Shown piece after piece: positions 43,653-52,086 of a stretch of 64,000 nucleotides of DNA; position 1 is the first letter of the stretch, and every line of letters starts with the position of its first letter. Location of the stretch: positions 5,580,001 to 5,644,000 of the forward strand of contig NC_013235.1 of assembly GCF_000024365.1 (NCBI RefSeq), given 5' to 3'. Source of the DNA: Nakamurella multipartita DSM 44233. GTDB taxonomy: Bacteria; Actinomycetota; Actinomycetes; Mycobacteriales; Nakamurellaceae. The notes under the pieces are model-generated. The model saw only the letters and a program-made list of their open reading frames with translations. It ran no database searches and had not been told where the DNA came from. A program made the translations under genes and the position numbers.

Positions 43653-44205
43653 GAGCGTCGACGGCATCCTGATCAGCCTGGCCCCGGCCGCCGGCGAGCT
43701 GGGCCACCTGCTGCGGGTCGCCATCGACGCCGAGCAGGTCGGCGCCACCCGCATCCACCTGGCCCTCGACCAGCCCGACTTCGTCGCCGCGGTGGCCGGG
43801 CTGCGCCGGCAGACCGACCTGATCATCACCACCGACCCGGCCCACCCCGGGGCCGACCTGGTCGATCGGCTGCCGCCCGACGTCACCGAGATCGTCCTGG
43901 ACGGCACCGACCCGGCCGCGCTGACCGCCGAGGTCGCCCGGGTGGTCGCCGCCGCCACCGGCGAGATCAGCGTCGGCGGGCGCGGCGCGGCCGCGGTGCC
44001 GGTGCTGTTCGCGGCGATCGCGGCCGGCGCCGACCTGCTGGTCGGCACCGCCCTCACCCCGGTCGAGCCGTCCGCCCCCGGCCAGGACCCGCCGCGCGGC
44101 CGGGACGACGCCGCATTGGTCGCCCGGGCCAGCGGGCTGGCCCGGATCGCCGGACGGCCGGCCGCCCAGGGCAAACCGGCCCGTGCCCGCTGGCGGATCG
44201 GCTGA
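43651..44205 (+). CDS. short BKACE/DUF849-like protein
   Basis: 184 aa. ISLAPAAGELGHLLRVAIDAEQVGATRIHL at the start and GEISVGGRGAAAVPVLFAAIAAGADLLVGTALTP ... DDAALVARASGLARIAGRPA at the end look like the barrel and C-terminal blocks of DUF849 (beta-keto acid cleavage enzymes), but the protein is only about two-thirds of the usual 270-300 aa and the His-rich zinc site (HxH and HVRD motifs) is not visible. It may be a degenerate or divergent homologue. No clear ribosome site; the start codon lies in a hairpin. Confidence 0.5.
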   Translation: MSVDGILISLAPAAGELGHLLRVAIDAEQVGATRIHLALDQPDFVAAVAGLRRQTDLIITTDPAHPGADLVDRLPPDVTEIVLDGTDPAALTAEVARVVAAATGEISVGGRGAAAVPVLFAAIAAGADLLVGTALTPVEPSAPGQDPPRGRDDAALVARASGLARIAGRPAAQGKPARARWRIG

Positions 44206-44244
44206 GCCGAACCCCGCCCCGCCCGACCCCGCCCGACTGAGCCA

Positions 44245-44269
44245 CCCCGAACCCCGAACCCCGAACCCC
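44245..44269. repeat. short heptamer tandem repeat
   Basis: Three and a half copies of CCCCGAA in the gap before the asparaginase gene. Likely replication slippage; no evident role. Confidence 0.6.
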
Positions 44270-44294
44270 AGTCCTGAACCCCGAGGAGCACCGG

Positions 44295-45269
44295 TTGAGT
44301 ACAGCCCCCGTCGAACTGGTCCACGTCCACCGGTCCGGCCTGCACGAGGGCACTCACTACGGCTCGGTGGTGATCACCGCCGCGGACGGCTCGGTCGAGT
44401 TCGCCCGGGGCGACCTGCGCACCCCGATCTTTCCCCGGTCGTCGAACAAGCCGTTCCAGGCCGTGGCCATGCTCGAGTCCGGCGCCGACCTGCGGGACGC
44501 CGACCTGGCCCTGGCCGCGGCCTCGCACTCGGGTGAGCCGATGCACGTCGATCGGGCCTTCGACATGCTCGAGCGGGCCCGGCTGACCGAGGACGACCTG
44601 GGCTGCCCGCCGGCGTTCCCGATGGAGGAGACGGCCAAGCGGGCCGCGCTGATGGCCTCGGGAGAGCCCCGGCGGATCTTCATGAACTGCTCGGGCAAGC
44701 ACGCCGGCATGCTGACCGCGGCCGTGGTCAACGGCTGGTCGACCGACGACTATCTGGACCCGGCCCACCCCCTGCAGCGCCGGGTGCTGGACGTGGTGAC
44801 CCGCCTCACCCAGGAGGAGCCGGCCGCGGTCGGCATCGACGGGTGCGGCGCCCCGCTGTACGCGGTCAGCCTGCCCGCCCTGGCCCGCGGGTTCGGCGCG
44901 ACCTGCAGCGCCGAACCGGGCTCGACCGAGCGGCGGGTCGCCGACGCGATGCGGGCGTTCCCGGCCATGGTCGGCGGCACCGGTCGCGACGACACCCGGC
45001 TGATGAGCGCGTTCCCCGGGCTGCTGGTCAAGGGCGGTGCCGAAGGCGTGCACTGCGCGGCCTTCCCGGACGGCCGCTGCGTCGCCCTGAAGATCACTGA
45101 TGGCGGCGACCGGGCCCGGATGCCGGTGCTGGTCGCGGCGCTGCGCCGGATGGGGCTGACCCCGCCCACCGCGGCGGCGGCGCGGCTGCTGGACGAGTTT
45201 GCGGCCGGACCGGTGCTGGGCGGCGGGCAGCCGGTGGGCGCGGTGACGGTGGCGCCGGGGGTGTTCTGA
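44295..45269 (+). CDS. asparaginase (rhizobial AnsA / type II-like family)
   Basis: 324-aa asparaginase of the family that differs from E. coli types: GSVVITAADGSVEFARGDLRTPIFPRSSNKPFQAVAM, HSGEPMHVDRAFDML, FMNCSGKHAGMLTAAVVNGW and GIDGCGAPLYAVSLPALARGF. The SSNKP and CSGKH blocks hold the likely nucleophile Ser and catalytic Lys. Splits L-asparagine to aspartate and ammonia; no signal peptide, so cytoplasmic. TTG 44295 with GAGGAG about 8 bases upstream. Last gene of the plus-strand run that begins with YgfZ. Confidence 0.9.
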   Translation: MSTAPVELVHVHRSGLHEGTHYGSVVITAADGSVEFARGDLRTPIFPRSSNKPFQAVAMLESGADLRDADLALAAASHSGEPMHVDRAFDMLERARLTEDDLGCPPAFPMEETAKRAALMASGEPRRIFMNCSGKHAGMLTAAVVNGWSTDDYLDPAHPLQRRVLDVVTRLTQEEPAAVGIDGCGAPLYAVSLPALARGFGATCSAEPGSTERRVADAMRAFPAMVGGTGRDDTRLMSAFPGLLVKGGAEGVHCAAFPDGRCVALKITDGGDRARMPVLVAALRRMGLTPPTAAAARLLDEFAAGPVLGGGQPVGAVTVAPGVF

Positions 45270-45419
45270 GCGTCCGACACGCCGGATGCGGCCCGGACCA
45301 CACGCCGAGTGGGTGTGGGAACAGTCCGACCGAGCCTGTACTGTTGGGGGCACGAAACACACCTGATTCCGGGGCCGCCGTCTTCGGCCGCCCCGCTTCT
45401 TACTGCAAGGGGGTCCGCC

Positions 45420-45662
45420 ATGGGGCGAGGCCGGCAGAAGGCTAAGCAGACCAAGGTCGCGCGGGAGCTCAAGTACCACACCTCGTCGATCGACGTACAT
45501 GCCTTGCAGCGCGAACTCACGGGCGGGACGCAGTACCAACCGCACCCCCCGGTCGCCGAAGCCGACGAGGATGACGACGACGACCCCTACGCCCTGTACT
45601 CCAAGTACGTGGCCGACGAGGACGACGACGCCACCCCGGGGTACGCGAGCGGCCGTCGCTGA
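45420..45662 (+). CDS. DUF3073 family protein
   Basis: 80-aa actinobacterial protein: MGRGRQKAKQTKVARELKYHTSSIDVHALQREL then a strongly acidic C-terminal half (DEDDDDDPYALYSKYVADEDDD). The basic head and acidic tail are typical; function unknown. AAGGGGG lies 7 bases before ATG 45420. The leader contains a CCACAC...GTGTGG inverted repeat (45297-45318) and a TACTGT hexamer as possible promoter parts. Confidence 0.88.
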   Translation: MGRGRQKAKQTKVARELKYHTSSIDVHALQRELTGGTQYQPHPPVAEADEDDDDDPYALYSKYVADEDDDATPGYASGRR

Positions 45663-45687
45663 CGGCTGTCTCTGGTCGTGAGGCTGG

Positions 45688-46686
45688 TCACCACCAGCCT
45701 TTGCGCTTCGACCAGATGAGCAGGGATATCGACATCGCCAGCATGATCGTCAGCAGGATGGCGAGCTGCCCGTAGTGGGTCTCGTCGTTGACGATCACGT
45801 TCATGCCATAGATCGAGGACAGCGCGGTGATCGGCAGCGTCACCGCCGCGATCACCGCCAGTCGCTCGGCCGCAATGGTCATCTTGGTGTTCGTTCGCGC
45901 CTGGTAGAACTCGATGGTGCCGACCAGATACTCCTTCTGGCCGTGCGCCATCGACCGCAGCCGCTCGAACTGGTCGACGCTGTCCTCCAGGAGCAGTTCG
46001 CCGGCCGGGCCGAACGCCTCGATCTTGGCCATCCGGGCGTAGACCTCGCGGCTCAGTGAGGCGATCGTCTCGACCGCGAGCAGGCCGTGCCGAGCCCGGA
46101 ACATCTCCTCCAGGAACTGCTCGGCGTCGCCCAGGTGGCCCCCGGTCACCCGCTGCTCCAGTCCCCAGACCTCCTGGGTGAGCGAGGCGATCATCGTCCG
46201 CAGCCGGCCGGTTAGCGACGAGGTCAACCCGTGCGAGAGCTCGTAGGCGGCCGTCGGCCGCAGCCGGCCCGACTCCAGGCGATGGATCAGCGACGAGGTC
46301 TCCACCGTCGCCGCCGCCGGGTCGACCGCCGGGTTGAGCGGGCCGTGCGTGGTGACCAGGAAGTTCGTCCCGATGAACTGGTCGAGCTCGACGAAGTGCA
46401 CGTGCCCGCCGTGCCCCGGATGCGGGGCGTGTAGGACCAGGAAGACGTGGCCCGGGTAGACGTGGACCTTGGGCACCTGATTGCGTTCCCGGCAGTCCCG
46501 GATGGCCAGCGGATGGAACCCGAAGACCTCGGTCAGCACCTGCTCGGCCTGGGCGTCCCAGGTCGGGACGTCCACCCAGGTGACGCCGTCGGTCCGGGCC
46601 AGCAGCTGCGGCAGCTCGGCCACTGCATGCTCGGTCAGCACCGGCCCGTCGTCAGCGACTGACGTTCGCACGAACCTGACGTCCAC
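45688..46686 (-). CDS. corA: CorA-family magnesium/cobalt channel
   Basis: 332-aa channel. Large cytosolic domain with HGLTSSLTGRLRTMIASLTQEVW helices, then two C-terminal transmembrane helices (LAVIAAVTLPITALSSIYGMNVI; LAILLTIMLAMSISLLIWSKRKGWW) with the signature YGMN selectivity motif between them. Forms a pentamer carrying Mg2+ in. Divergent from the decarboxylase gene across a 128-bp gap containing hairpin-forming GTGCCGG/CCGGCAC sequence. Confidence 0.93.
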   Translation of the reverse strand: MDVRFVRTSVADDGPVLTEHAVAELPQLLARTDGVTWVDVPTWDAQAEQVLTEVFGFHPLAIRDCRERNQVPKVHVYPGHVFLVLHAPHPGHGGHVHFVELDQFIGTNFLVTTHGPLNPAVDPAAATVETSSLIHRLESGRLRPTAAYELSHGLTSSLTGRLRTMIASLTQEVWGLEQRVTGGHLGDAEQFLEEMFRARHGLLAVETIASLSREVYARMAKIEAFGPAGELLLEDSVDQFERLRSMAHGQKEYLVGTIEFYQARTNTKMTIAAERLAVIAAVTLPITALSSIYGMNVIVNDETHYGQLAILLTIMLAMSISLLIWSKRKGWW

Positions 46687-46814
46687 GACGCCTCCCCAAG
46701 TGCCTGGTGCCGGACGCCGTGACCCGGCACGGCCGGGACCAGTGTGCCCCCGCGGTATCAGAAGCGGGTGTTCGGCATCTGTTCCAGGGCAGCCGAACCC
46801 GACAGGGGGAACCT

Positions 46815-48026
46815 ATGGGACTTCTCGCCGCCGTCGGGGAACCGACGCCCTCGCCCGATGCCCGGCCCGCCGAGCCGGACGCCACCCCCGTCCTGCGGGT
46901 GGACTGTGCCGTCGTGCAGGCCCGGTACCGGCGGTTGGCCGCCGTCCTGCCCGGCGTCGACCTGCACTATGCGGTCAAGGCCAATCCGAGCCCGCCGGTT
47001 CTGCGTACCCTGGCCGGTCTCGGCGCGCGGTGGGACGTGGCCAGCCCGGGTGAGATCGAGGCGGTTCTGGCGGTCGATCCGGATCCCCGCCACCTCTCGT
47101 ACGGCAACCCGATCAAGAAGTCGAGCGACATCGCCGCGGCCGCCCGTCGCGGCGTGCGCCGCTACACCGTGGACAGCCCGGCCGAGCTGGCCAAGGTCAG
47201 CGCGCACGCGCCCGGCGCGCAGATCCTGGTCCGGCTGAGCACGTCCGGGGCCGGCGCCGACTGGCCGTTGGGCGGCAAGTTCGGCTGCCCGGAGCGGGAG
47301 GCGCGGACCCTGCTGCGCACCGCGGCCGCGGCCGGCCACGAGGTCGGGATCAGCTTCCACGTCGGCACCCAGCAGCGTGATCCCGGGGCCTGGGACGGGC
47401 CGCTGGCCGCCGCCGGCCGGCTGGACCGGGGCCTGCGGGGGGCCGGCGCCCGGCTGAGCACCGTCAACCTCGGCGGCGGATTCCCGGCCGGCATGCTGGG
47501 CCGGACCCAGAGCGCGGCCCGGTACGGGCAGGCGATCCGAGACGCGGTGCGGCGGGCCTTCGGGGCGCAGCCGCCGGCCCTGATGGCCGAGCCCGGCCGG
47601 TTCCTGGTGGCCGATGCCGGGACGCTGGTCAGCGAGGTCGTGCTGGTCAGCGACCGCGGGGGCGAGCGGTGGGTCTACCTGGACGCCGGGCTGTTCACCG
47701 GACTGGTCGAGGCCTACGGCGAGAGCCTGCGCTACCGGCTGGCCGTCGAACGCACCGGCGGGCCGTTCGCCTCGGCCACCACCGAGGCCATCCTGGCCGG
47801 CCCGACCTGCGACAGCCTGGACGTGCTGTACCGGCGGCACCGGTACCGGCTGCCGGCCGATCTGCGACCCGGCGACCGGGTGCATTTCCTGTCCGCCGGC
47901 GCCTACACGGCCAGCTACTCCACCGTCGGCTTCAACGGCTTCGCCCCGCTTCGGGTGGAGTTCACCGGGTCGACCGGCGCAGGGTCGGCCGGCGCAGGGT
48001 CGGCCGGCGCGGGGCCGACGGGATGA
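46815..48026 (+). CDS. PLP fold-type III ornithine/diaminopimelate-type decarboxylase
   Basis: 403-aa member of the ODC/LysA group. PLP Lys in VDLHYAVKANPSPPVLRTLA, FHVGTQQRDP, NLGGGFPAG, EPGRFLVADAGTL and the Cys motif GPTCDSLDVLY that contributes to the dimer active site. Expected to make a diamine (putrescine or cadaverine) from ornithine or lysine rather than the LysA reaction, but substrate is not certain. The C-terminus has a 15-base tandem repeat coding GAGSA x3. AGGGGGA lies 5 bases before ATG 46815. The next gene, an exporter, overlaps its stop (ATGA), suggesting the product is exported. Confidence 0.85.
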   Translation: MGLLAAVGEPTPSPDARPAEPDATPVLRVDCAVVQARYRRLAAVLPGVDLHYAVKANPSPPVLRTLAGLGARWDVASPGEIEAVLAVDPDPRHLSYGNPIKKSSDIAAAARRGVRRYTVDSPAELAKVSAHAPGAQILVRLSTSGAGADWPLGGKFGCPEREARTLLRTAAAAGHEVGISFHVGTQQRDPGAWDGPLAAAGRLDRGLRGAGARLSTVNLGGGFPAGMLGRTQSAARYGQAIRDAVRRAFGAQPPALMAEPGRFLVADAGTLVSEVVLVSDRGGERWVYLDAGLFTGLVEAYGESLRYRLAVERTGGPFASATTEAILAGPTCDSLDVLYRRHRYRLPADLRPGDRVHFLSAGAYTASYSTVGFNGFAPLRVEFTGSTGAGSAGAGSAGAGPTG

Positions 48027-49354
48027 GCCCGCCACCGGCTCCGCGACCGACCTACCGCTCCGCGCTGCGCACCCGGCCGTTCCGGCGGCTGCTGGCCGGG
48101 CACGGCCTGGGCACGATCGCCCAGCTGATGCTCACCCTGGCCGTGGGCATCGAGGTCCTGGAGCGGACCGGCTCGGGTTGGTGGGTGTCGGTGACGGTCG
48201 CCCTCGGCTTCGTGCCGTACGTGCTGGCCTCGGGCTACGCCGGCCTGCTGGCCGACCGGCACTCGCGCAGCACCGTGCTCACCCTGTCCTTCTCCACCCG
48301 GGCCGGCTGCGCGGCCGTGCTCGTCGCCGGTCTGGCCCTGCACGGGCCGATCGCGCTGCTGGTGACGGTGGCCGCGGTGGCCGCCGTGCTGGCCACCCCG
48401 TCCTACCCAGCGCTGGCCGCGGCCACCGTCCAGTGCGTGCCGGACGAGCAGCTGCCGCCGGCGAACGCCCTGGTCACCGGGGTGGAGAACGTGACCTGGA
48501 TGGCCGGGCCGGGCGTGCTCGGGCTGCTGCTGCTGATCGGCGCCGGCCCCACCGTCGGCACCGCGACCGCGGCCGGGCTGTTCGTGCTCGCCGCGGCCCT
48601 GTCGGCCGCGGCCCGGCTGCCCGCCCCGGCTCGTCCGGACGCCGCGCCGGGGGTGCTGGCCGAGCTGCGCGCGGGACTGAGCGCGGTGGCGCGGGTCGCC
48701 GCCGTGCGCCGGCCGATGACCGTGGCGGTGATCGACAACTTCCTCTACGGCTACCTGGTGGTGGCCATGGTGCTGTTGGCCGCCGAGGTCTTCGCCGGTG
48801 ACGGCGGCGGCGATGGCGCCGACAACCGGGCGATCGGGCTGTTGAACGCGGCCCTGTCGGTCGGCGGGGTGCTCGCCCTGCTGCCCATCAACCTGCTGGC
48901 CGCGCGGTTCCGGCCGGCCCGTCTGCTGCTGGTCACCATGACCGGGTTCGGTGCGGTCACCGTGCTGCTGGGCCTGTCCGGCGCGATCGGCGCACCCGTC
49001 GGGCTGGCCATGGGCCTGGTGGCCGTCGCCGGCGCCGGATCCCTGATCGCCGAGGTGACCGCGGTGACGCTGCTGCAACGGGCCGCGCCGGACGAGCTGA
49101 CCGCCCGCGTGTTCGGCGTCTACGACCAGCTCAACGTCGGTGCCCTGGCCCTGGGGTCGCTGCTGGCCGGCCCGCTGGCCGCGGCGATCGGCGCCGGACC
49201 GGCGATGGTCGCCGTCGCGTCGACCTGCCTGGCGCTGGCCGCCGTGGCCACCGGCCGGCTGCGGGAACCGGCCCGCCGGGGCCGGCACGCGGCCGCCGGT
49301 CCCGGGCGAGCGAGCCTCAGCCCGCCGGTGGGATCGCTGGGTCCGACGGGGTGA
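48023..49354 (+). CDS. MFS-type transporter, 12 helices
   Basis: 443-aa major facilitator with about 12 helices, e.g. VTVALGFVPYVLASGYAGLLADRHSRSTVL (motif A-like, loop 2-3), GVENVTWMAGPGVLGLLLLIG, and AAPDELTARVFGVYDQLNVGALALGSLLAGPLAA. The layout is that of enterobactin-exporter-like (DHA3) transporters. Its start ATGA overlaps the decarboxylase stop, so the two are coupled and the transporter probably exports the decarboxylation product or a derivative (inference). The C-terminal end overlaps the convergent TetR gene by 38 bases. Confidence 0.85.
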   Translation: MSPPPAPRPTYRSALRTRPFRRLLAGHGLGTIAQLMLTLAVGIEVLERTGSGWWVSVTVALGFVPYVLASGYAGLLADRHSRSTVLTLSFSTRAGCAAVLVAGLALHGPIALLVTVAAVAAVLATPSYPALAAATVQCVPDEQLPPANALVTGVENVTWMAGPGVLGLLLLIGAGPTVGTATAAGLFVLAAALSAAARLPAPARPDAAPGVLAELRAGLSAVARVAAVRRPMTVAVIDNFLYGYLVVAMVLLAAEVFAGDGGGDGADNRAIGLLNAALSVGGVLALLPINLLAARFRPARLLLVTMTGFGAVTVLLGLSGAIGAPVGLAMGLVAVAGAGSLIAEVTAVTLLQRAAPDELTARVFGVYDQLNVGALALGSLLAGPLAAAIGAGPAMVAVASTCLALAAVATGRLREPARRGRHAAAGPGRASLSPPVGSLGPTG

Positions 49355-49937
49355 TCAACCGGGCGACGGCCCGGCAGGTCGCCTCCCGGCGCTCGGCGAG
49401 CTCGGCCGCATCGGCCGGGCGCCCGGCCAGCACGAGGCTGCCCTGCACCACCCCGAGGATGAGCTGGAGCAGGCGCTCGGCCGGCACGGCATCGTCGACC
49501 TCGCCCGCCCGCTGGGCCGCGGCCAGCGCCTCGACCTTGCGCACCGAGGAGGCCTTCGCCTGCGGCAGGTCCTCGACCGATCCCGTCCGCTCCAGGCTGT
49601 ACCACAGGGCCAGCCGGACCAGGCTCGGATGGGTCAGGGTGAAGTCGAACATGCGGCCCGCGTAGCCGGGCAGGTCGTGGGCGTCGAACGGCACGGTGTC
49701 CACCAGCTCGCCGATGATCGCCTCGACGGTGGCGTCGAACAGGCCTTCCTTGCTGCCGAAGTAGGCGTAGATCCGTTCCTTGTTCGCTGCGGCGGCCGCC
49801 GCGATCCGGTCGACCCGCCCGCCGGCCAGCCCCCGCTCGGCGAACTCGGCCGTCGCCGCGGCCAAGATGCGGCTGCGCGTCAGGGCCGCGGACCGTCCCG
49901 GTCCCCGGACCACTGCCTCGTCGTTGTCTGCCGGCAC
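49317..49937 (-). CDS. TetR-family transcriptional regulator
   Basis: 206-aa regulator. N-terminal HTH: RSRILAAATAEFAERGLAGGRVDRIAAAAAANKERIYAYFGSKEGLFDAT, then a ligand-binding helical domain. The GTG start at 49937 is 6 bases after TATGCT (49944-49949 on the opposite strand), a good -10 box, so the mRNA is probably leaderless. It is divergent from the SDR gene at 50035, and two copies of a palindromic site lie between them, typical of a TetR repressor controlling itself and its neighbour. Confidence 0.9.
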   Translation of the reverse strand: MPADNDEAVVRGPGRSAALTRSRILAAATAEFAERGLAGGRVDRIAAAAAANKERIYAYFGSKEGLFDATVEAIIGELVDTVPFDAHDLPGYAGRMFDFTLTHPSLVRLALWYSLERTGSVEDLPQAKASSVRKVEALAAAQRAGEVDDAVPAERLLQLILGVVQGSLVLAGRPADAAELAERREATCRAVARLITPSDPAIPPAG

Positions 49938-49950
49938 CGGTCCAGCATAG

Positions 49951-50020
49951 CCAACCAACTGGTTTGTTGACCGATGTCGGGCTCGACGCGTACGGTGGAA
50001 GCCAACCAACCAGTTGGCTT
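49951..50020. promoter_or_regulatory. two TetR-type operators between the regulator and the SDR gene
   Basis: Site 1 (49951-49969, CCAACCAACTGGTTTGTTG) overlaps the tetR promoter region beside its -10 box. Site 2 (50002-50020, CCAACCAACCAGTTGGCTT) is just before the SDR ribosome site. Both contain AACCAGTTGG in opposite orientations, and site 2 holds the perfect half-sites AGCCAAC and GTTGGCT spaced by 6. Repression of both genes is expected. Confidence 0.65.
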
Positions 50021-50034
50021 TGAGGAGAGAACCC

Positions 50035-50910
50035 ATGACTGCACCCGTCGCCCTGGTCACCGGAGCGTCGTCGGGCATCGGTGACGCCACCGCCCGCCGC
50101 CTGCTGGAGCTGGGCTACCGCGTGTATGCGGTCGCCCGGCGACTGGACCGGATGGCGGCCCTGGCCGAGCTCGGCGCGGTCACCGTGTCCACCGACCTGA
50201 CCGACGACACCTCGATGGTCGAGCTGGTCGACCGCGTCCTGGCCGACACCGGCCGGATCGACGTGCTGGTCAACAACGCCGGCTACGGCTCCTACGGCGC
50301 GCTGGAGGAGGTGCCGCTGGCCGAGGCCCGCCGGCAGATCGAGGTCAACGTCTTCGCGCTGGCCCGGCTGACCCAACTGGTCCTGCCGTCCATGCGCGAG
50401 CGCCGCCGGGGCACCATCGTCAACATCTCTTCCATGGGCGGCAAGTTCGGGGAGCCGCTGGGCGCCTGGTACCACGCGAGCAAGTACGCGGTCGAGGGAC
50501 TGAGCGATTCCATCCGGGCCGAGCTGGCCCCGCACGGCATCGACGTCGTGGTCATCGAACCCGGCGCGATCCGCACCGAATGGGGTGGCATCGCCGCCGC
50601 CGGCCTGCTCGACCGGTCCGGCTCGGGCCCTTACGCCGACCAGGCCCGGCGCAGCGCCAAGGTGCTGTCCGCCGGCGAGTACCAGGGTTCCGCGCCGGAG
50701 GTCGTCGCCCGGGCCATCGGCAAGGCCGTCACCGCCCGCCGGCCGCGCACCCGGTACGCCGTCGGGTCCGGGGCCAAGGCCATGACCGTCGCCGCCTGGC
50801 TGTTGCCCGACCGGATGATGGACCGCATGATCAGCGGCTTCTTCGGGGTGGCCGCCCGCTTCACCCCGGACCTGCCGGCGGCGTCGCGGGAGGTCACGCC
50901 GACCCGGTAG
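50035..50910 (+). CDS. short-chain dehydrogenase/reductase
   Basis: 291-aa classical SDR. Cofactor loop TGASSGIG, NNAGYGSYGALEEV, catalytic Ser (ISSMGG), Tyr and Lys (YHASKYAVEGL). NADP(H) use is likely (TGASSGIGDATARRLLELGYRVYAVARR with a basic residue after the loop). Strong GAGGAGAG 8 bases before ATG 50035. Under apparent control of the adjacent TetR protein; the inducing substrate is unknown. Confidence 0.92.
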   Translation: MTAPVALVTGASSGIGDATARRLLELGYRVYAVARRLDRMAALAELGAVTVSTDLTDDTSMVELVDRVLADTGRIDVLVNNAGYGSYGALEEVPLAEARRQIEVNVFALARLTQLVLPSMRERRRGTIVNISSMGGKFGEPLGAWYHASKYAVEGLSDSIRAELAPHGIDVVVIEPGAIRTEWGGIAAAGLLDRSGSGPYADQARRSAKVLSAGEYQGSAPEVVARAIGKAVTARRPRTRYAVGSGAKAMTVAAWLLPDRMMDRMISGFFGVAARFTPDLPAASREVTPTR

Positions 50911-50919
50911 GCCCTGGGT

Positions 50920-52044
50920 TCAGCTCGGCTGGGTGGTCACGTCGGCCGCCACCGGCCGGTCCAGGTAGCGGCCGTAGTCCTGCACGGCGTCGTCGATCGC
51001 CCGCCGCTCGGCGGCCGACCACGGGCGCAGGGACTGCAGCTCGACGACGGCCTGCGTCGCGGTCAACCGGTGCCGCCAGTGGCCGGCCAGTACGCCGTCG
51101 ATCAGCACGGCGTGCAGGTAGGTGGTCCCGTTCAGCACCGGCAACCCGGCGGTGGTCCCCGATCCACCGGGCAGGATCGCCGCCCGGCTCTGGCTGTAGG
51201 ACATGATCATCTCGTCGTAGCCCTGCAGCAGGTCGACCCGCGGGCGGCCTGCGCGGCCGGCCGCGGCCGCCGGTCCGGGTCCGGTCTCGCCGTAGTAGGT
51301 CACGCCGTCCCGCTGGTCCTGCGCGACCCCGGTCGCGTCCAGCCCGGCCCGCGCCTGGGTGAGGGTCAGGCTGGCCCAGCCGGCGAAGTCCTTCGCGGTG
51401 ACCGGCGCCCGGCCGGCCACGTACCGGGCGGCCAGCTCGACCAGGGCATCCGCCTCGTCCCGCTCGCCCTGCGCCGGCACCCGGTCGGCGAAGGCGGCGT
51501 AGGTGTGCTGCTGACCGGCCATCGCGCCACTGATCAGCACCTCGTCCAGCTCGGCGTGCATCATCAGGTGACCCAGCCGTTGGCCGCTCGCGGCAATGCC
51601 CGCGGCCGCCAGAGCGTCGGCCAGCTCGCGCCGGGTCCGCTGCCGGCCGCCGGCGAGTTCCTCGGCGAGCAACGCCTCCGCCCGGTCGATCTCGGCCCGG
51701 TCGAGGCCGAGTTGCCGGTCGTAGCCGGCCAGCTGCCGGCGCAGGCGGGGCGCAGTCAGTCGCAGCAACGGCCGGACGTCCCGCGGCCGCACCAGGTGCC
51801 AGGTCGTCCGCAGCACGTGCGTGCGCAGGATGTCGCCGCGGTCGAAAGCGGCCAGCAGGTCGGCCCGGCCGGGCCGATCGGCCGGCCGGACCCGCTGGGC
51901 CAATGCCCACAGGGCGTAGGCGAACTCCTGACCCTGCATCGCCACCAGGGCATCGAGCACGGCCGGCGCGTCGGCCGCCGTCGGCGCCCACAGCCCCTGA
52001 CGGTGCAGCCGGGCCGCGGCGACCCCGTCCCACTGCTCATCCAT
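50920..52044 (-). CDS. winged-helix DNA-binding protein (HTH_42; AlkZ-like)
   Basis: About 374 aa. Matches the HTH_42/DUF1006 group: RLHRQGLW, AMQGQEFAYALWAL (the QxQ motif that in AlkZ glycosylases sits at the active site), THVLRTTWHLVRPRDVRPLLRLTAPR, LLEELAG... and C-terminal GLPVLNGTTYLHAVLIDGVLAGHW. AlkZ/YcaQ members remove bulky alkylated or interstrand-crosslinked bases; others are self-resistance proteins next to antibiotic genes. No such cluster is visible. ATG 52044 is favoured over 52059. Lies downstream of purM, same strand, gap 42 bases. Confidence 0.75.
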   Translation of the reverse strand: MDEQWDGVAAARLHRQGLWAPTAADAPAVLDALVAMQGQEFAYALWALAQRVRPADRPGRADLLAAFDRGDILRTHVLRTTWHLVRPRDVRPLLRLTAPRLRRQLAGYDRQLGLDRAEIDRAEALLAEELAGGRQRTRRELADALAAAGIAASGQRLGHLMMHAELDEVLISGAMAGQQHTYAAFADRVPAQGERDEADALVELAARYVAGRAPVTAKDFAGWASLTLTQARAGLDATGVAQDQRDGVTYYGETGPGPAAAAGRAGRPRVDLLQGYDEMIMSYSQSRAAILPGGSGTTAGLPVLNGTTYLHAVLIDGVLAGHWRHRLTATQAVVELQSLRPWSAAERRAIDDAVQDYGRYLDRPVAADVTTQPS

Positions 52045-52086
52045 GGCCACGATCCTCACCCAGGTAGCGGTCAGGATCTGTCCGGA

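Noticed and set aside
42273..45545. Minus-strand open frame of about 1090 codons over the YgfZ-asparaginase run
   Set aside because: Antisense to four genes with recognisable motifs or coupled spacing; compositional artefact.
46687..46814. Magnesium riboswitch upstream of corA
   Set aside because: There are short inverted repeats, but no M-box-like conserved elements could be recognised.
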